Source: Nectonema munidae (taxonomy: Eukaryota > Nematomorpha > Nectonematoida > Nectonematidae). Taken from it: a stretch of 64,000 bases of DNA. Position 1 is the stretch's first letter. Each line of letters opens with the position of its first letter. The position numbers and the translations under genes were made by a program. Below the pieces are notes generated by a model. It was given only the letters and a program-made list of their open reading frames with translations. It had not been told where the DNA came from and did not search any database. The DNA lies in contig JAUIRK010000855.1 in NCBI GenBank assembly GCA_030549495.1, forward strand, positions 692,001 to 756,000, given 5' to 3'. This document shows, piece by piece, positions 11,547 through 22,200 of this stretch.

Positions 11547-14465
11547 GTAGGTAGGTAGGTAGGAGATATCTAAGCACTTTCCAACATTGGTTGATATGCT
11601 TGCATCAATTGCTAACTTGGGGATTTGTAAGGATGGGTAGTGGGTTTAGGATCTAAAGTAGAAATAAGAAAGTTACGCAAGGTGTTTAATAAGGCTGGAA
11701 TTAAGTATTGGTGGGTAGAGAGTAATGGTTCTATTATATTAAGGAAAAGAGAGATGTGGTGAATGATAAGAAGTTTAGTAGAGAGGAGGGTAGATCTTTA
11801 AAATATAAATGTGTTTTTTCAAAGAGTTTGGTTCGTTCTGATGAGAATATTGGGCAATAGAGGATAATGTGAATTGGAGTTTCGATATGAGGGCAGCCGA
11901 ATCTGCAAAAAGGGTTAGAGTGCAAATTAAAGTTGTAGAAGTAAGCGTAACAAGGACAATGTGAGGTGAACCATCTTATAATGTTGCGAGGAAGAGTAAT
12001 GTTTTTATTTAGTGCAAATTGGGATAAGGGGGTAGGTATGTTGTTTGAGTGAAGCCATTCGTTTGTAATTGAGTTATTTATGGATGTTTCAAAAGTGGAT
12101 AGAGGGGCGGGGGTTAAGATATGTTGTGATGTTAAGGATGGGGATTTGGATAAGAGGTCTACCAAAAAATTCTCAAAGGAGAAGGAATGGGCGGGCACCA
12201 GAATATTTCAATGGAGAAATGTTTGCTAAGTTTGATTAATTCTTTGGCTAGGCTTAGTGTTGAAAGGGGAATTTTTCTGTTAAGTTGTAGGTTATTATTA
12301 TGTTTTGTGAGTCTGTGAAAAAGATTATGTGCTTGAATTTGGATGTAAAGAAGGTTAGGTTATCAATGGTGTGGTTGCATGATGTTAGGAGTGCTAGGGC
12401 TTCAGTTTCGTATGCGGAGGTGTTATTGTCTGTCTGTAATTGTTGTATGAAGAAAGGAGTACTTGTATTGTGATTAAAAAAAGCCCAAGCAGCGGTTGCT
12501 TTGTTGTGTGATGTTGAACCGTTTGTAAAAATCGAGAATTGGTGGTGCGCATTTGAGTTGCGTTGGTGTTTTATGGAGTTGAGTGCTAAGAATTTGTGGT
12601 GGCATATATGAGTTGAGTATGGAGTTGGTTTCTATGGGTGAACTAGGGAGTATGGGTGTAGGTGTGGTAAAACTTGGTAGTTAGTAAGTTGTGGCATATA
12701 TTGTTCAAAAAGGGAATTGAAAATGGTGAGCGAAGGAGAGGTGTGAGTTGAGTAAAGTTTCGTGAAATTATGTGGAGCTGGTGTAGGGTGGAAGGTAGTA
12801 AGATATTTTTAATTATGTTTTTCTTAAGGTTTAGGTGTAAGGGTAGAGTATGTGTGAGAAGTTCAAGTTTTGACGTAGAAGTAGTGTGAAATGCGTTTGT
12901 GATTGTGAGTAAGCATAGGCGATGTATTTTGTTGAGATGGGTTAGTGTGTTCTGGAATTTGAGTGACTTCCCCAGGCGTGTGAGCCATATTGTATGCCTA
13001 GAAGTATGATGGATTTGTAGATGTACTTTGAAATTTTTGAATGAAGACCCTACTTATATGAGATGGCTTTTCTGAGAGAGAATAAGGTTGGTGAGAGTTT
13101 TGTGTATATGTTTTTGAGGTGGAGTGTAAATTTTAGATTATATTGAAATGTGACGCCTAGATATTTTATGTGTGATTCAGGAGTGAGTGATGTTGATATG
13201 TTTAGTTTCAGTGGTAGTGGAGTTATTCTTTTTCGTGTGAAGTGTATAAGTTTTAGTTTGTCTAAGTTGAAGGAGACTTTGTAGTTGTTCGTCATTGTTT
13301 GTATTTGTGGGATTGGATTCGCAGTGTGATTGATGTTGTTTGGTTGTAGTGTATTTGAGAAGGTAAATAAGATATCATCAGAGTAGCATTGGGCAAATTC
13401 AGAGTTTGAGTTGATGAAATTAAGAATGGGGTTGATGAGGGTTAGCCATTGGATGTCGGATAGGCCCCCCTTGTGGAGTGGAGAGAGTTAGTTTCTGGAT
13501 GTATTTATTGTTGTTATGTAGCAGGATGAGATTGCGCTTTTGAAGGTAGTTTTTTACGAATTTGATTATGTGTGCATGGTATTTTTATCGATGAGGTTCT
13601 TGATGATTTTAGGGTGCCATGCTGCAAGCATTTTCGATATTAAGAAATGTGGTTGTTGCGATATTTTGATTATTTAGTGTTTTTTTTAGGTAAAAGATTA
13701 GGCGAGATAGGGCTAATTCGGTGTTTTTATTTGGTAAATATGCGAATTGATTCGGGTGTATTAGGTTATTTTTGAGGATGTGGTGGATCATGCGTTTTTG
13801 TAGAATTTTTTCAATGATTTTGCCTAGGGTTGGTAATAGGCAAATTGGTTGCCAGTTTTTGATTGAATTGTGGTTTCGGTTTGGTTTGGGGATTAGCACT
13901 AGTTTGCATATTTTCCAAATATTTGGGAAATAGCTTAGTCAAAGGCATGTGATAAGCTTTCTTCATGTGTTTAATGGAGATGAAGTTAAGGCTGCTAGAA
14001 GATTTGGTTTTCATGGAATCAATGGTTTTGTTTAGCTCTTTGATTGTAATTTCTGGATGTGAGTTAATGGAGTTATTTAGTAGGTATGTTTTTATTTCCA
14101 TTCTAATAAGTGTATGGGTAATATTGTCGGTTACATTAGTGTCGGCGGGAAATAGAGTGTTAAGTGAAGGGTGGTTGATAAATATTGAACCTTAATTATT
14201 TGAAATAAGATTAGAGAGTGATGCTGTATGTTTTTTGTGTATAAGTTTGTCGATATTTGATCATGGGTTTATTAGAGTTTGATAACAAAATGTTAACAGG
14301 CTTGTTTTTTTAGCTTTTTTAATTTCTAATTGATATTGAGTTTTAAAGAAGTAATGTTGAATGTTACTGTGAGAGTTTGTTTTTCTTAGATTTTTTAAGG
14401 ATTTGAGTAATTGTTGTTTGAGGTTGTTTAAAGTACGGTTCCAAGAAGAAAATTATGAAAATTTA
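11547..14465 (-). mobile_element. 5'-truncated LINE with RNase H domain (I/Jockey-like group)
   Basis: A minus-strand non-LTR retrotransposon runs from about 14465 (5' side) to 11547 (3' end). Order on the minus strand: a linker preceding the reverse transcriptase (14460-13950); RT fingers/palm with an FAYLPNKNTELALSRL-type block (13900-13600); the RT catalytic motif YSDD near 13380; an RT thumb region with HIKYLGVTF (13295-13050); an RNase H-like region near 12540-12240 (TNGS, then FFTDSQ); and a C-terminal Cys/His segment (RWFTSHCPCY then CRFGCPHIETPIHIILYCP, 12198-11734). It ends in a (CTAC)n tail at 11547-11563. The endonuclease and ORF1 are absent. Several frame interruptions split the coding region. 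The first RNase H aspartate reads Asn. It is a dead copy. Confidence 0.88.
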
Positions 14466-14746
14466 AATGAAGAAAATATCAAATAAAAAGATGAAGATTT
14501 TCTGAAAAAAATCTATAACATGAAAAACTTAAAATCGAATAGTGATAGAATTCCAATTATATTCAAAGTTCATTTTTGTTTAGGCATACTAATTTCTAAA
14601 TTAGCAGTGGCTACATAAACATAGAATATTTTGAAAAACATTATTTTTTAAAACGAATAAAAGAGAAAAATAAAATTTAAGGTCTTTTTCTCAGTAGGTA
14701 ATTAAATTAAATGATATCTTGGAGAAAGCCAAGAGTTATAATAAGG

Positions 14747-14873
14747 GTAAAAGTAAAGGTACCATAAGGTGTTTTCATCGAGAAGGCAGTTGCGCCGCTT
14801 GTATCGAACTATAAGAAAAGCAGGCTTGATACGGGATCGAATCCAGCATCTAACCAACCTTACTCACGCCCCC
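14747..14873 (-). mobile_element. tRNA-derived SINE, subfamily A
   Basis: Minus-strand copy of the element best preserved at 31506-31660: head GGGGGCGTGAGTAAGG, body with CAAGCGGCGCAACTGCC, tail ending GGTACC TTTACTTTT. Compared with that copy, about 20 bases around the B box are missing between two TCGAA/ATCGAA repeats, which suggests a short direct-repeat deletion. Confidence 0.75.
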
Positions 14874-15580
14874 TATATAATAAGTAAACTGTTATAGAGT
14901 TATAACTTATAATAATTTATAATGATATCTTATTAATTTAATCTTTTGTAAGATTAGAGGATTCAGATTTAAATTTTAAACTGACGAAATTTAACGAATT
15001 ATTTTCAAAAGGATATAGAGATGTTAGTCCATAATTTAAAAAAATATTAAAAAAAAGAGTAATATGTATTTAATGAAAAAAGTATTGAAAAAAGCAGAAA
15101 AAAGTTAATATATTCATATGAAAATATATAAAAAAAAATCGCGAACTCGGAATAACTTTTTGAGAAGGGCATAATTTAGGCACACCCGTATTTAGATACA
15201 TATATAATTTAGCCTATTGAGCCGTCACTGAATAATTCTCAATTGAGATAAAAAAAATTTATATACTATTTTTTGATGTTGTAGAACATTTTAAAAAGGT
15301 ATGCTTTAAATAGTATTATATTTTATTTTTTGGGGCGGTCTAGTATGAGTTCAAAAAGGTAAGCTTTATTTAAAACCTTGCATATTAATTGTTAATTTTT
15401 TAGTTTGTGAGTTCTAAATTTTCATTTCTTTCAACTTAATTATGGCCATCACTTTATTGTTTTGAAATTTTAATTATTTTGTTTTGTTTAATTTTATAAT
15501 TTTAAGTTTACATTAATATTAATAATGGATTATAAAATTTAGCAAGTTCTTGAAACTGTTAAGTGTGGAGGCATTATGGG

Positions 15581-15717
15581 GAAGGTACTCTCGATGTTTT
15601 CATAAAAAGGCAGTTGCACCGCTTGTTCGAACGATGAGAAAATTAGGCTTGATGCGGGATCGACTGAAGATCTTGAGTTATCCTAACTCTGTATCTACCC
15701 AACTTTACTCATGCCCA
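15581..15717 (-). mobile_element. tRNA-derived SINE, subfamily A (diverged)
   Basis: Minus-strand copy sharing the order head, TTGATGCGGGATCGA (B box, inverted), CGCTTGT, AAGGCAGTTG, GGTACTCTCGATG. It is more diverged than the 31506 copy. It lies 700 bp from another copy in the same orientation. Confidence 0.7.
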
Positions 15718-16171
15718 TTAAGTCTTTGTTGTCTTTATGTAGAGAAATCACTAAAGAAAGTATGGGAAATGCCATTATCTATTTATTGAAAGTTCACATT
15801 GATGATATAAAATTGGATTCTATACTTAAGTAATTTAAAGATTTCAATCTTGTAAAAAGTATTGTGACGTTCTAAATGATCGAACCAAACTAGTAATAGC
15901 AAAAATATTAATCCACATTTGTTAATCTATAAATTTAAATAAATCTAACAAGTCTTTTTTGAGAAAAAAAGATAAATTGATTGATTATCCTGATTCGTTA
16001 TTCACTAATTTCTTTCATGTTCCATCTTATTCAATATTCCAGTGTACTAATTATATCAGCCATAATGCTAATAAAAGGCACACTCTTTTTATCAATCCAT
16101 GAGCTTGTTTATAAAAACTTGGAATAAGTTCCTTTTACTTTTGAGAAAGAAGTTCCTTCTAACTTTCGATC

Positions 16172-16399
16172 TCAATTGCGTAGCAAATATATCTTTATTG
16201 AAATAAAATGATAACACTCATTAAAATTTGCAAAATCAATTATTTCAATCTTTACTTCCTGCAAATCTTCCAAAGATACTTGCTCGAAAGTGAATGCTTT
16301 GTTTCGTAATTTTATGCAAAGTAATATTCCTTTTAACTTAGGAAATGAAGTTGTGTCGACGATTTCATTGCTTAAACTTTTAATAAACGTTTCAGTCAT
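16172..16399 (-). other. unrecognised 75-codon open frame
   Basis: Acidic, reasonably protein-like frame (SLSNEIVDTTSFPKLKG, FEQVSLEDLQEVKIEIIDF). No domain was recognised and no splice or repeat context supports it. Spurious, or a transposon fragment, is equally possible. The rest of 15720-16990 shows nothing beyond a C-homopolymer at 16683. Confidence 0.15.
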
Positions 16400-17000
16400 C
16401 TAATAAATTTGATTACCGTAAATATTCGGGTAAAATAAATCATTCTTTTACTTTTGATAAATTTTCTCTTTTTATCTCATTGAAGTAATAAGAGGACTAA
16501 GAAGATAACCGTACTGAAGACTATTTTGGTATATCTTCATTTTGATTTTGGTATATCTACTAGTTTGATAAAGCTAATTCTTCCAAATATTTTATGTCTT
16601 ATTAATACTTGTATTGAATATTCTACTTACCCATAAATGTTTAAATTAATTTAAGTTTTACCGGTTTTTAACCCTATTAACGCCCCCCCCTTCACTAAAA
16701 ATTTAATTGTAGAAAATTGGCTGAATCATATCCCTTTAAATTTTGTGACTTTTCCTAAAATCGCCAGCTGCATCTTTTGAAACCATTTTCATGGTAGTTG
16801 AATGACCCCTTCATGTCCAAAACTGTCAATCAAAATTTTTAATTTTTCAGCAAAATTTTGACATTATCTGTACTTAACCTTATAACTTAGGATCTATATT
16901 ATATAATACCCTGAAAATTTATAATTATATACAATTTGGAACGCATAACACTTTAAATATTTAATTTTTTCAATAATCATGGCTACTTTTTAAAAAATGT

Positions 17001-17018
17001 CAATCAAAATTTTGATTG
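17001..17018. repeat. 18-bp perfect palindrome (CAATCAAAATTTTGATTG)
   Basis: Self-complementary site at the border of the 150-bp array. The same palindrome, extended to 20 bp, stands at 6491-6510 beside the reversed copy of that array. Confidence 0.8.
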
Positions 17019-17021
17019 ATC

Positions 17022-17590
17022 AAAAATATATATAATAAAATATACCTTCAAATTTTACATAAAATATATGTTTTTATACTAAATCGGTCATGCTGTTTTC
17101 ATTTCTGGACTCATTTTTTACATTTAGGATTTGAAAATACCTGTATTAATCAAATTTGCGGTTTACTTCTGAAAATTGTCTCCAAAAACATTCCTTCAAA
17201 TTTTACAATGAAATATATGTGTTATACTAAATCGGCCATGCTGGTTTCATTTCTGGACTCATTTTTTACGTTTAGGATCTGGAAATACCTATAAATGTTA
17301 ATCAAATTTGCGGTTTACTTCTAAAAATTATCTCCAAAAACATTCATTCAAATTTTACAATGAAATATATGTATTATACTAAATCGGCCATGCTGGTTTC
17401 ATTTCTGGACTCATTTTTTACGTTTAGGATGTGAAAATACCTATAAGTGTTAATCAAATTTGCGGTTTACTTCTAAAAATTGTCTCAAAAACATTCATTC
17501 AAATTTTACAATGAAATATATGTTTTATACCAAATCAACCCTAGGGTTTTCATTTCTGAACTCATTTTTCACATTTAGAGGTTTTAAAAT
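17022..17590 (+). repeat. ~150-bp satellite array, four units
   Basis: The landmark TTCTGGACTCATTTTTTA occurs at 17103, 17251 and 17403, with a variant at 17554, giving periods of 148, 152 and 151 bp. Each unit also carries ATACTAAATCGGCCATGCTG, AAATTTGCGGTTTACTTCT and TCAAATTTTACAATGAAATA. The middle two units are the most alike; the outer two are more diverged. The array ends about 85 bp before the TDP1 start codon, so it sits where that gene's promoter would be. Confidence 0.9.
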
Positions 17591-17676
17591 ATCAGTGATA
17601 CTTTTTTAATAAGAAGTCTTCGACAAATTGATTCATCAGAATAACGAAGTCTGATTCCTCTGGTTTTTCCAATATC

Positions 17677-19119
17677 ATGTCAACAAAAAAGGTTAAAATT
17701 GAAAATCAAATTTTAATTTCTACTAAACCTCCCCTTTTTTATCTTACAAAAATTGATGAAGGAGGCATTGAGGATTGTTTCAACCAAAACTCTTTTAATT
17801 TTTGTGATTTGATCTCTCCAGAAAAAAACCAAGGGGATCTGTTAGAATCCATTCATTTCAGTTTTGTGATTGACGTCGAGTGGATACTCTCTGAATATGC
17901 CAAAATTGATGGAAATAGAAGCGCTGTTTTATTGGTGATTGGTAAATTCAGTAGTCATGGCATAAATTTTGCTACTGAAAAAAGGTTACAGGTTTGTTAT
18001 GCTCCTTTGCCCTTGAGATATGGGACGCATCACACAAAGATGATGGTTTTAATTTATAAAAATGGGCTAAAGGTTGTAATCCACACCGCCAATTTGATAC
18101 CAAGTGATTGGAGAGCTAAGACCCAAGGTTGTTGGGTCAGTCCTTTCTTAAAAAAGTGTGCACACAATTATAAAAAGGAAAGCGATGAATTTAAGTTGGA
18201 TTTATTTGAATATTTAAAGAATTACCACCTAAAGGAAGTTGATAACTTGATCTCCAAAATGGGAGAGTATGATATGAGTTGCATTACTGTGAAGTTGGTA
18301 GCCTCTATTCCCGGAAAATTTGAAGAGAGAAGCGAGATTAGTAAGTGGGGGCATATGCGCCTGAGAAATATCTTGTCCTCGGCTCTTGGTCCAGGTTTCT
18401 TTCAAACGAACTCTTGGAACTACGTGTGCCAGGCTTCATCAATTGGTTCCTTGGGCGAGAACGTAAATTCGTGGTTGTTCGGTGAATTTTATGAGAGTAT
18501 GAAGGCATCTTCATCCCCTAGAAGCGAGAAGAAAGACGTAGCAAGAAATAAAAAGGCGTTTGCCTTGATTTATCCATCTTGCCGCGTAATAAGGGACAGT
18601 TTTGAAGGTTATGAAGCTGGGTTTAGCTTTCCATATTTACAAAATGTTCACAGGAGACAGCCTTACCTAAACCCCCTACTTCACGACTGGTCTGCAGATA
18701 AATCTGGAAGAACGAGAGCTTGTCCACACATAAAGACATATGCCTGTCTTCGTCCGGACAACCGCTTTGCCGCATGGTTTTTGCTCACTAGTGCCAACCT
18801 TTCAAAAGCGGCTTGGGGCGCTTTCCTCAAAAAAGACGCGAAAGATGGCGACAGTTTCACAATCCGTAGCTACGAACTTGGTGTTCTTTTCCTTCCAAAA
18901 TGTTTTTCGCAACAAAATGCCTTCAAACTTGCTGCTATTTCTCCTCCGCTGCAAATTTCACAAGAACCCGAAAAGAGTAAGAGAGATCATTTTTATGATC
19001 TAACATTACCCTACGATCTTCCTATTAAAAAGTATTCAGTCGAGGATAGCATCTGGATTTTTGATCGCGTTTACGCTGAAAAGGATGTTTTCGGTAGAGT
19101 GTGGAACAATGAAGTATAG
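17677..19119 (+). CDS. TDP1: tyrosyl-DNA phosphodiesterase 1
   Basis: 480-aa, apparently intronless enzyme of the phospholipase D superfamily. It removes tyrosine (stalled topoisomerase I) and other adducts from DNA 3' ends in the nucleus. Both catalytic motifs are intact. The first is THHTKMM, with His119 and Lys121 and the companion Asn139 in HTANLIPSDW. The second is PHIKTY, with His351 and Lys353 and Asn374 in LTSANLSKAAWGA. Family blocks WGHMRLRN, SSIGSLG, LIYPS, RSYELGVLFLP and PYDLP are present in the right order, and the C-terminus WIFDRVYAEKDVFGRVW aligns with the end of human TDP1. At 480 aa it lacks the ~130-150-residue disordered N-terminal region of the human 608-aa protein. The start chosen is the first Met before the conserved FYLTKI. 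Vertebrate TDP1 genes have many introns, so this could be a retrocopy that is still intact. Repeats crowd both sides. Confidence 0.95.
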   Translation: MSTKKVKIENQILISTKPPLFYLTKIDEGGIEDCFNQNSFNFCDLISPEKNQGDLLESIHFSFVIDVEWILSEYAKIDGNRSAVLLVIGKFSSHGINFATEKRLQVCYAPLPLRYGTHHTKMMVLIYKNGLKVVIHTANLIPSDWRAKTQGCWVSPFLKKCAHNYKKESDEFKLDLFEYLKNYHLKEVDNLISKMGEYDMSCITVKLVASIPGKFEERSEISKWGHMRLRNILSSALGPGFFQTNSWNYVCQASSIGSLGENVNSWLFGEFYESMKASSSPRSEKKDVARNKKAFALIYPSCRVIRDSFEGYEAGFSFPYLQNVHRRQPYLNPLLHDWSADKSGRTRACPHIKTYACLRPDNRFAAWFLLTSANLSKAAWGAFLKKDAKDGDSFTIRSYELGVLFLPKCFSQQNAFKLAAISPPLQISQEPEKSKRDHFYDLTLPYDLPIKKYSVEDSIWIFDRVYAEKDVFGRVWNNEV

Positions 19120-19246
19120 GATGCCGACATTGATTCACGATGTATACAGTTTGCATATTTGTGTTATATACATCCACAGCTTTATTTATCTTTTTAGCCT
19201 GAAGTGTTCTCGAAGCCAGATCTTATTTCGCCTTTATTCTTTATTA

Positions 19247-19264
19247 AATAAATAAATAAATAAT
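19247..19264 (+). terminator. putative TDP1 polyadenylation signal
   Basis: Overlapping AATAAA hexamers about 130 bases after the TDP1 stop codon. Confidence 0.6.
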
Positions 19265-19365
19265 TCAGAAGAATGAATGTCTTTCTTATTTCATTATTTT
19301 CTCTGTGTTAATAAATTTTAAAGTTGACAAACCAAGAGTTGCCTTAGTCTTTCCGATGTGACTTT

Positions 19366-19988
19366 GATATATATATATATATCTCCAACCTGTATACTAC
19401 GATGATACCTGTATGATTCTTTGATTATTCGACAAATATAATATTTAAAATCGTGCAAATTGCAAAGTATAGGTAATAACTTTTGTAACATCGTATGAGG
19501 TAGCAAAATATGAACAGAAAGTTTGATTTTTTTTGATTTTTTAAAGAATATTTTTCGATTCTTTGATTACAGAATTTTATTTTGATTATTTGATAAAATA
19601 AATTATTTAATATCGTGAAAAAATTAATAACTTATCTAACATCCTCTCCCCGAATGAGGTATATCAAATCTTACATCTAGCAAAATATGAACTGATAGGT
19701 TGGAGATGAATTATCGCGGTATACAGGTTGTAGATGAACCATCGTCTCCCCGAATGGGGTATATCAAATCTTACATCTAGCAGAATGTGAACAGAAAGTT
19801 GAACATTGTCTCCCTAGTCATTTGTACATGGAATAGAAACCATCGTAGTATACAGGTTGGAGATGAATCATCGTAGTATACAGGTTGGAGATGAATTATC
19901 GTAGTATACAGGTTGGAGATGAATTATCGTAGTATACAGGTTGGAGATGAATCATTGTAGTATATAGTTTGGAGATATATATATATAT
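19366..19988. mobile_element. non-autonomous element with ~40-bp inverted ends and internal 28-bp tandem repeats
   Basis: The left end (19366-19407) reads (AT)n, CTCCAACCTGTATACTACGATGAT. The right end (about 19950-19988) is its near inverse, ATCATTGTAGTATATAGTTTGGAG then (AT)n. Inside the right end are about five tandem copies of a 28-bp unit (CGTAGTATACAGGTTGGAGA plus TGAATCAT, 19845-19970), which is the same sequence as the terminus. Two imperfect direct repeats of roughly 145 bp fill the left half, and a segment with GGTATATCAAATCTTACATCT occurs twice (19660, 19762). It has no coding capacity. The class is unknown; subterminal arrays of the end sequence are known in some MITEs and Helitron-like elements. 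Confidence 0.6.
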
Positions 19989-20492
19989 GCCAAAATATAT
20001 GATGTACATCGATCTTTCAATTTTAAATATATATTTACAAGCGGCTCTGACCTTAATATATATTTAGTGTGATTGAACTTTTGTGTAATTGTATATTTAC
20101 TTTTATGTAAATTATTGTGCAAGTACAAATGTTAAATAGTGCAAATCAAATAAATTTCTTTCTTTCATACCTTAATTTTTTATTTCCGTTCATTTGTCTG
20201 TATAGCTAATACTGGAAACGCCCCTCTTATCTGCAATCCTATGATGATTACCATAAGGCAATTCCACACAGGTTTAACCACCATTCAATTTTTTAACACT
20301 AAACTATTGATAACAGTTTTTTTATATCTATCAACTATATTAGCAAATCATAGTTGCCAACATCTGAAGGGCAAAATGGTAGAAATTATCACTGAAAATA
20401 AAAGATGACAGATTTATTATAACTTCAACAGTCAATGCATTCAAAATATGATGAATAGATAACTAATTTACCAACTAAATAATAACTAAATT

Positions 20493-21205
20493 TCAATTTT
20501 CACAATCCTTTTCCGTCATAAAAAAGTGCTTGGTATGTGGAGTTTTTTGCTTCATGGAGCAGTTTTGCTGTGAGTACCCACTAGGGTAATTACAAAAATT
20601 ATTTTTTGATGAAACCACTTGCAAACGAGGGAGTTTTATGTGTAATTTAAAAATACTATTATTAGATTTGCATTTTACAAAAAACTTCGCTCTGCACGTT
20701 GACAAAAATTTTTTTAAAAATCTAAGAACTTAGTTATTTTATTTAAGAAGGTAATCATTAAAATTAAACAAATTTTATTTGCACAAAAGATAATAATAGA
20801 GATAAGTAAAGGAATAATAAAAAAACTTAAAAAATTTTTTTTTCGTAACTTTAGGTTTAAAAATCCAAAATTTTTTGAGCACCGATGAAATTCCTCCATA
20901 AGTTTTACCGCACGTTCATATTTTGGTTGGATCTTGGAATATCAATTATTGATTTTTCAACTTTCCAGTGTCTCCTCAATCAATGTATTGCCTTCTTGCA
21001 CTTTGTCTTGTTTAGTGAAGTTAGCAATTCGTTAAAGATGCTTTCGTTGTAGTGCTGCGTATGAAACCAAGCGTCAGCCCACTCATAAGAGATGAACTAG
21101 CATGCTGTTCTGAGGATGCTACGCCAATCGGGCAAAAGGAAAAATGCTATAAAAACGTATATTGCACGCGAATTCCATCTTGATTGATGTATGTTCGGTA
21201 GTTTC
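20493..21205 (-). pseudogene. transposase-like fragment (same family as 37640-38900)
   Basis: On the minus strand, 21190-20885 aligns with 38270-38585 plus: matching blocks are YEWADAWFHTQHYNE, FNELLTSLNKTKCKKAI, and IDIPRSNQN. The similarity continues into the non-coding tail: CCTCGTTTGCAAGTGGTTTCAT occurs at the matching place in both loci (20610-20632 inverted; 38843-38866). The fragment begins abruptly at the Penelope-like junction near 21205. It is interrupted and not functional. Confidence 0.75.
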
Positions 21206-22200
21206 TTCCAGTATATTTCCTTGTTTTGGAATCCTTTGAAGACTCTCTAGTCTCCAACTACTTTTTAAAATTTTATGCCCACTATGTAGATGACATTTTT
21301 TGCATTATGAACAAAAACCATATTAACCTGTTCCACTCAACCCTCAATAATTTCCATGAATGTTTAAAATTCAGGGTTGAATAAAAAAAACATGACCCTA
21401 CCCTTTTTAGATTGCGCTGTCACGAACCTACTCACACATAACGATACTTAGACTTCTTATCCAAACACCCCTTTGCACAAAAATGATCTGAAACGCCTTT
21501 TAACCGCTCATTTTATCTTTCATTTAATTCCGAGACACTAGAAATGGAAGTGAACAATGTCAAATCTATTTTAGAGTCAAATAACTATCCCAAATATGTA
21601 ATTAAAATCTCACTACGTTCGTCCCAAAAAGTTTGGAAGATAAAGATAAAATTTTGATCGGAAAATATTTTAGAGAGTTTACAATTTTCGTATTCAACCC
21701 ACAAATAAACTTTCATAATCCACAACTTCGACACTTTTTATTTCAACAAACTTAAACCGCACTATGTACTCACAACGTCACTTTGATTCCCAAGCCTAAC
21801 AATCCCTTACACCAACTTCAAACACTTTTCGTGAGAATTATGATCGTCTGAAAACCAGTAACTGTGTATACAAAATAAACTGCATTGGTTGCACTACTAC
21901 ATACATAGGCAAGACCGACAGACTGCTGCAAATTCGTATCAAAGAACAACAATACCTCGTCTCAAGGCATAAACAGAACGCTGAACTGAACCTCCATAAC
22001 AATATGCTGCTTCAACCCCTAATAACCTATCCCACACATTCTTTCGACTTCGAAAATACAAAAATACTATGCACCTCATCCCCAAAATATCTCTTGTTCC
22101 TTGTGCGTTTGGATTAATCTTTCCACATTACCTTTATATTAGTACTTGATAAAGTACGTCATCATTCCGAAATATATCGTTTTTGATAATAAAAATTCTT
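21205..22200 (+). mobile_element. Penelope-like element fossil (RT end plus GIY-YIG)
   Basis: Contains the reverse-transcriptase palm motif YVDD (HYVDDIFCIMNK) near 21275, a linker, and a GIY-YIG nuclease signature (CVYKINCIGCTTTYIGKTDR) near 21870. This is the order characteristic of endonuclease-bearing Penelope-like elements. The N-terminal part is missing and the rest is broken in several places. Confidence 0.75.

Noticed and set aside
20493-20899. Two small minus-strand proteins (70 and 61 codons), conserved identically at 29414-29820
   Set aside because: Their identity reflects the recent duplication of the whole block, not selection. The frames are out of register with the transposase-like remnant they overlap.
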